Source of the DNA: Styela clava
Taxonomy: Eukaryota > Chordata > Ascidiacea > Stolidobranchia > Styelidae
DNA: 64,000 nucleotides
Reading direction: 5' to 3'
Assembly: GCF_964204865.1 (NCBI RefSeq)
Contig: NC_135252.1
Location: 16,079,383 to 16,143,382, forward strand
The stretch's first letter is position 1. Each line of letters begins with the position of its first letter. Under the pieces are notes generated by a model. It was not told where the DNA came from, searched no databases, and was given only the letters and a program-made list of their open reading frames with translations. Below are positions 62,094 through 64,000 of the stretch, piece by piece. The position numbers and the translations under genes were made by a program.

Positions 62094-62747
62094 AAAAGAT
62101 GAGACCCGAACTAGTTGGGGCGTTGGAGTTCTAGAACAGAATCAGTAAACCCATTAAGTTGTATCTTGAAAAATAGTTCTTTTGATTGAGACCATTGAAG
62201 AAAATGGCAGTCAAACAAACGACTGTCAAATCGACGGACAACAAATCGTCGTGAACTTTTTAATTAACTAATTTTGTTGTACCTTCGATTCTCAATGAGC
62301 GAGAAAAGGTTGTGCGATGTTGTTTTATTGAAATGATAGAAAGGGATGGAATAAAGAATACTAATTATTATGACATTCGAGCCGAGAAAGGCACGAAAAG
62401 TACAACTGTGGAAGACCTTGTTATACCAAATGACCGTCCAGCGGTTATATTGCTTATTATTTAGTGTCGTCATCAAATTTCTGGTGACCTATTTATATTG
62501 CGTGATAGAGAAAAGTCAATTTAACGTTAGCTGAAAAAGAAAACAGTAATCAAATTAGCACTGACAGAATTGTTGTTCCGAGCTCTATTGATTATCACAA
62601 ATAGTTAATAGCAGTCACGATTGTTTTAGTTATATTCATTTTCTGAACAAGTATAATAAACATACCAAAAGTAGTAACAATGAAAAACAAACCGAATTAT
62701 ATTGAATTACTTAAGTCATGACTCATGAAATACGCAACTGCCAATAC
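62094..62747. other. Upstream region of the cationic peptide gene
   Basis: Unique-looking AT-rich sequence that probably holds the gene's control region. No immune-type binding site was called with confidence. Confidence 0.4.
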
Positions 62748-62902
62748 TATATAAACTAGCAGTTGCGAGCTAGTCTGCACATCATCTTCTATACAACTCA
62801 ACAGGAACTTCTAAGGTTGGTGTGAAAACTGTTTGAAAATTTTGAAACTTGCGTATATAAACAAACCTCTTTGTTAACTCGCCGAAATTTTATTTCATCC
62901 AG
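62748..62902 (+). promoter_or_regulatory. TATA box and 5' leader of the cationic peptide gene
   Basis: TATATAAA lies at 62748-62755, about 150 bp before the ATG, so transcription probably starts near 62780. The leader then shows a possible donor (CTAAG/GTTGG at 62815/62816) and a strong acceptor, TTTATTTCATCCAG, ending exactly at the base before the ATG. Confidence 0.55.
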
Positions 62903-64000
62903 ATGAATTTAAAGCTTCTCACTATTTTGCTACTCGTTGTCTTGTTGACAATCGACCTTGGTGACTCATGGGGACGCAGAAGACGCCGACGAGGTGGTAG
63001 GGGAAGAGGAAGAAGCGTCTGGAGAAGGGTTAAAAAAGCTACCAGGAAAGTTGGCAAATTCTACAAGAGAAACAGGTTGGTCGGAAAACTTCGTATCGCA
63101 CTTAAAGAAGCGTATTTATTTAAAAGCAATCAATGTGAAAAGTTAACAATATTCGAAAGTAATAAAATTTGTGGTCAACGTTTGATTTCTTACTCATATA
63201 TATCTAGCCCTATCACAATACAACCTCCACACAACAATGTAAAGTGTTGTGCAAAAGAATAATAACGCAATAGTGTAAAGCAAGCTGAGAGCATTGATAT
63301 ATATTTGAAGGTCCATTTTCGAAAAATTACAAAATTATTTCTACCTAAGAGATCCGGATGTAATGAACCTCGGACTCTGAAAAACAAGTCATGAATCATG
63401 GCTAAACAAGTATACTGTCAACTTTTTACAGAAAAACCATTCATAGAGTTGGAAAATGGGTACTTCGTGGAGCCGCCGCGTATGACAACGAAGACCTGAA
63501 CAGCTTAAATCAGCTTAAGAATCAGGTAATGTCGACAAACATTGCTGAATTAAAAAACGAAAACTATGTCCTTTTATAATACTTCTATATCTGCTATATC
63601 TTTCATCATCGGTATTTACCAGTGTGCAAATAGATCAATTGTATGAATTGTTAATTTATTTCCAGAATCTGGAATCGTATCAAGAGTACCTGGACAACCT
63701 GGAAGAAGCAATGAGTGAAATGTATCCGGAAGAAGACATTGATCAACTCATGGAAGCATTGGACAATGTCGTTGACATGAACGACGGTTTGTATTTTCTA
63801 AAGAAATAAAAGAACTATTCTCAGTCACAAACAACTGCTTTCAAATCCTTGAATCCTTATCCTTTCATGACCTTCATAAAATACTTATAATGTTTTCCAA
63901 ATTCAGAGGATCGTAAAGATTTATTTGCGACTGCAAACGAGGAGATGCCTGAATTTGAGCCAATTCAAATGCCAGATGGGTTCAAAGATGAATTGGCGAT
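62903..64000 (+). CDS. Secreted cationic peptide precursor, styelin/clavanin-like antimicrobial candidate, 3' end outside window
   Basis: Exons 62903-63075, 63432-63525, 63666-63786 and 63907-64000 (open at the window end) join in phase to about 160 residues. Residues 1-22 form a signal peptide (MNLKLLTILLLVVLLTIDLG). Residues 23-38 are WGRRRRRRGGRGRGRS, then a Lys/Arg-rich amphipathic stretch (VWRRVKKATRKVGKFYKRN) runs to about residue 74 with HRVGKWVLRG. From about residue 80 the chain turns strongly acidic (YLDNLEEAMSEMYPEEDIDQ). Signal, basic mature part and acidic tail is the layout of ascidian antimicrobial precursors, in which the acidic part is removed. The layout and the Phe-Tyr-Lys/Arg core suggest styelin kinship, but no homologue was searched. 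The third donor is weak (GTTTGT); if unused, the protein ends at 63809. Membrane or microbial killing activity is inference. Confidence 0.72.

Overview
The window reads as nuclear DNA of an ascidian tunicate; the species is inferred, not proven. It is AT-rich with short spliceosomal introns. It carries single-copy metazoan genes (a KMT2C/D-type methyltransferase, SFT2D3, MTRES1), two GT18 (MGAT5-type) glycosyltransferases, and at the right edge a secreted cationic peptide precursor whose layout (signal peptide, basic part, acidic tail) recalls the styelin/clavanin antimicrobial peptides of ascidians. All coding exons were joined by hand from GT..AG sites with matching reading phase.

Layout. 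1-2019: repeats upstream of, or in an intron of, the first gene. 2020-16927 (+): the last 23 coding exons of a KMT2C/D orthologue (extended PHD, FYRN, FYRC, SET, post-SET). 18064-19662 (-): SFT2D3, convergent with it. 19878-27142: a complete Ty3/gypsy LTR retrotransposon with LTRs that look identical, a textbook -1 frameshift site between gag and pol, and one in-frame TGA in the RNase H region. It sits about 215 bp upstream of the SFT2D3 start codon. 29133-34744 (+) and 36568-40259 (-): two convergent MGAT5-like genes with the same three-exon, phase-1 intron structure. 40.4-50.9 kb: no convincing gene. 50987-52354 (-): MTRES1. 52576-53696 (-): a GNAT acetyltransferase just upstream on the same strand, possibly an operon-like pair. 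54-62.7 kb: nested DNA transposons and a decayed DDE transposase. 62903-64000 (+): the 5' part of the cationic peptide gene.

Much of the non-coding DNA is non-autonomous DNA transposons. Five hAT-type elements have perfect 8-bp target duplications (15080-15532, 31393-32991, 49367-49853, 56028-57442, 58621-59696). A fold-back family with copies at 18.7, 47.2, 56.9 and 61.9 kb carries a YY1-like core in its terminal repeats.

The genes do not form one pathway: chromatin regulation, vesicle traffic, Golgi N-glycan branching, mitochondrial RNA binding, acetyl transfer and host defence lie side by side. The least ordinary items are the Arg/Gly-rich secreted peptide, the MGAT5 pair, the frameshift signal of the young retrotransposon, and the GNAT-MTRES1 pair with its strong acceptor just before the MTRES1 start codon.
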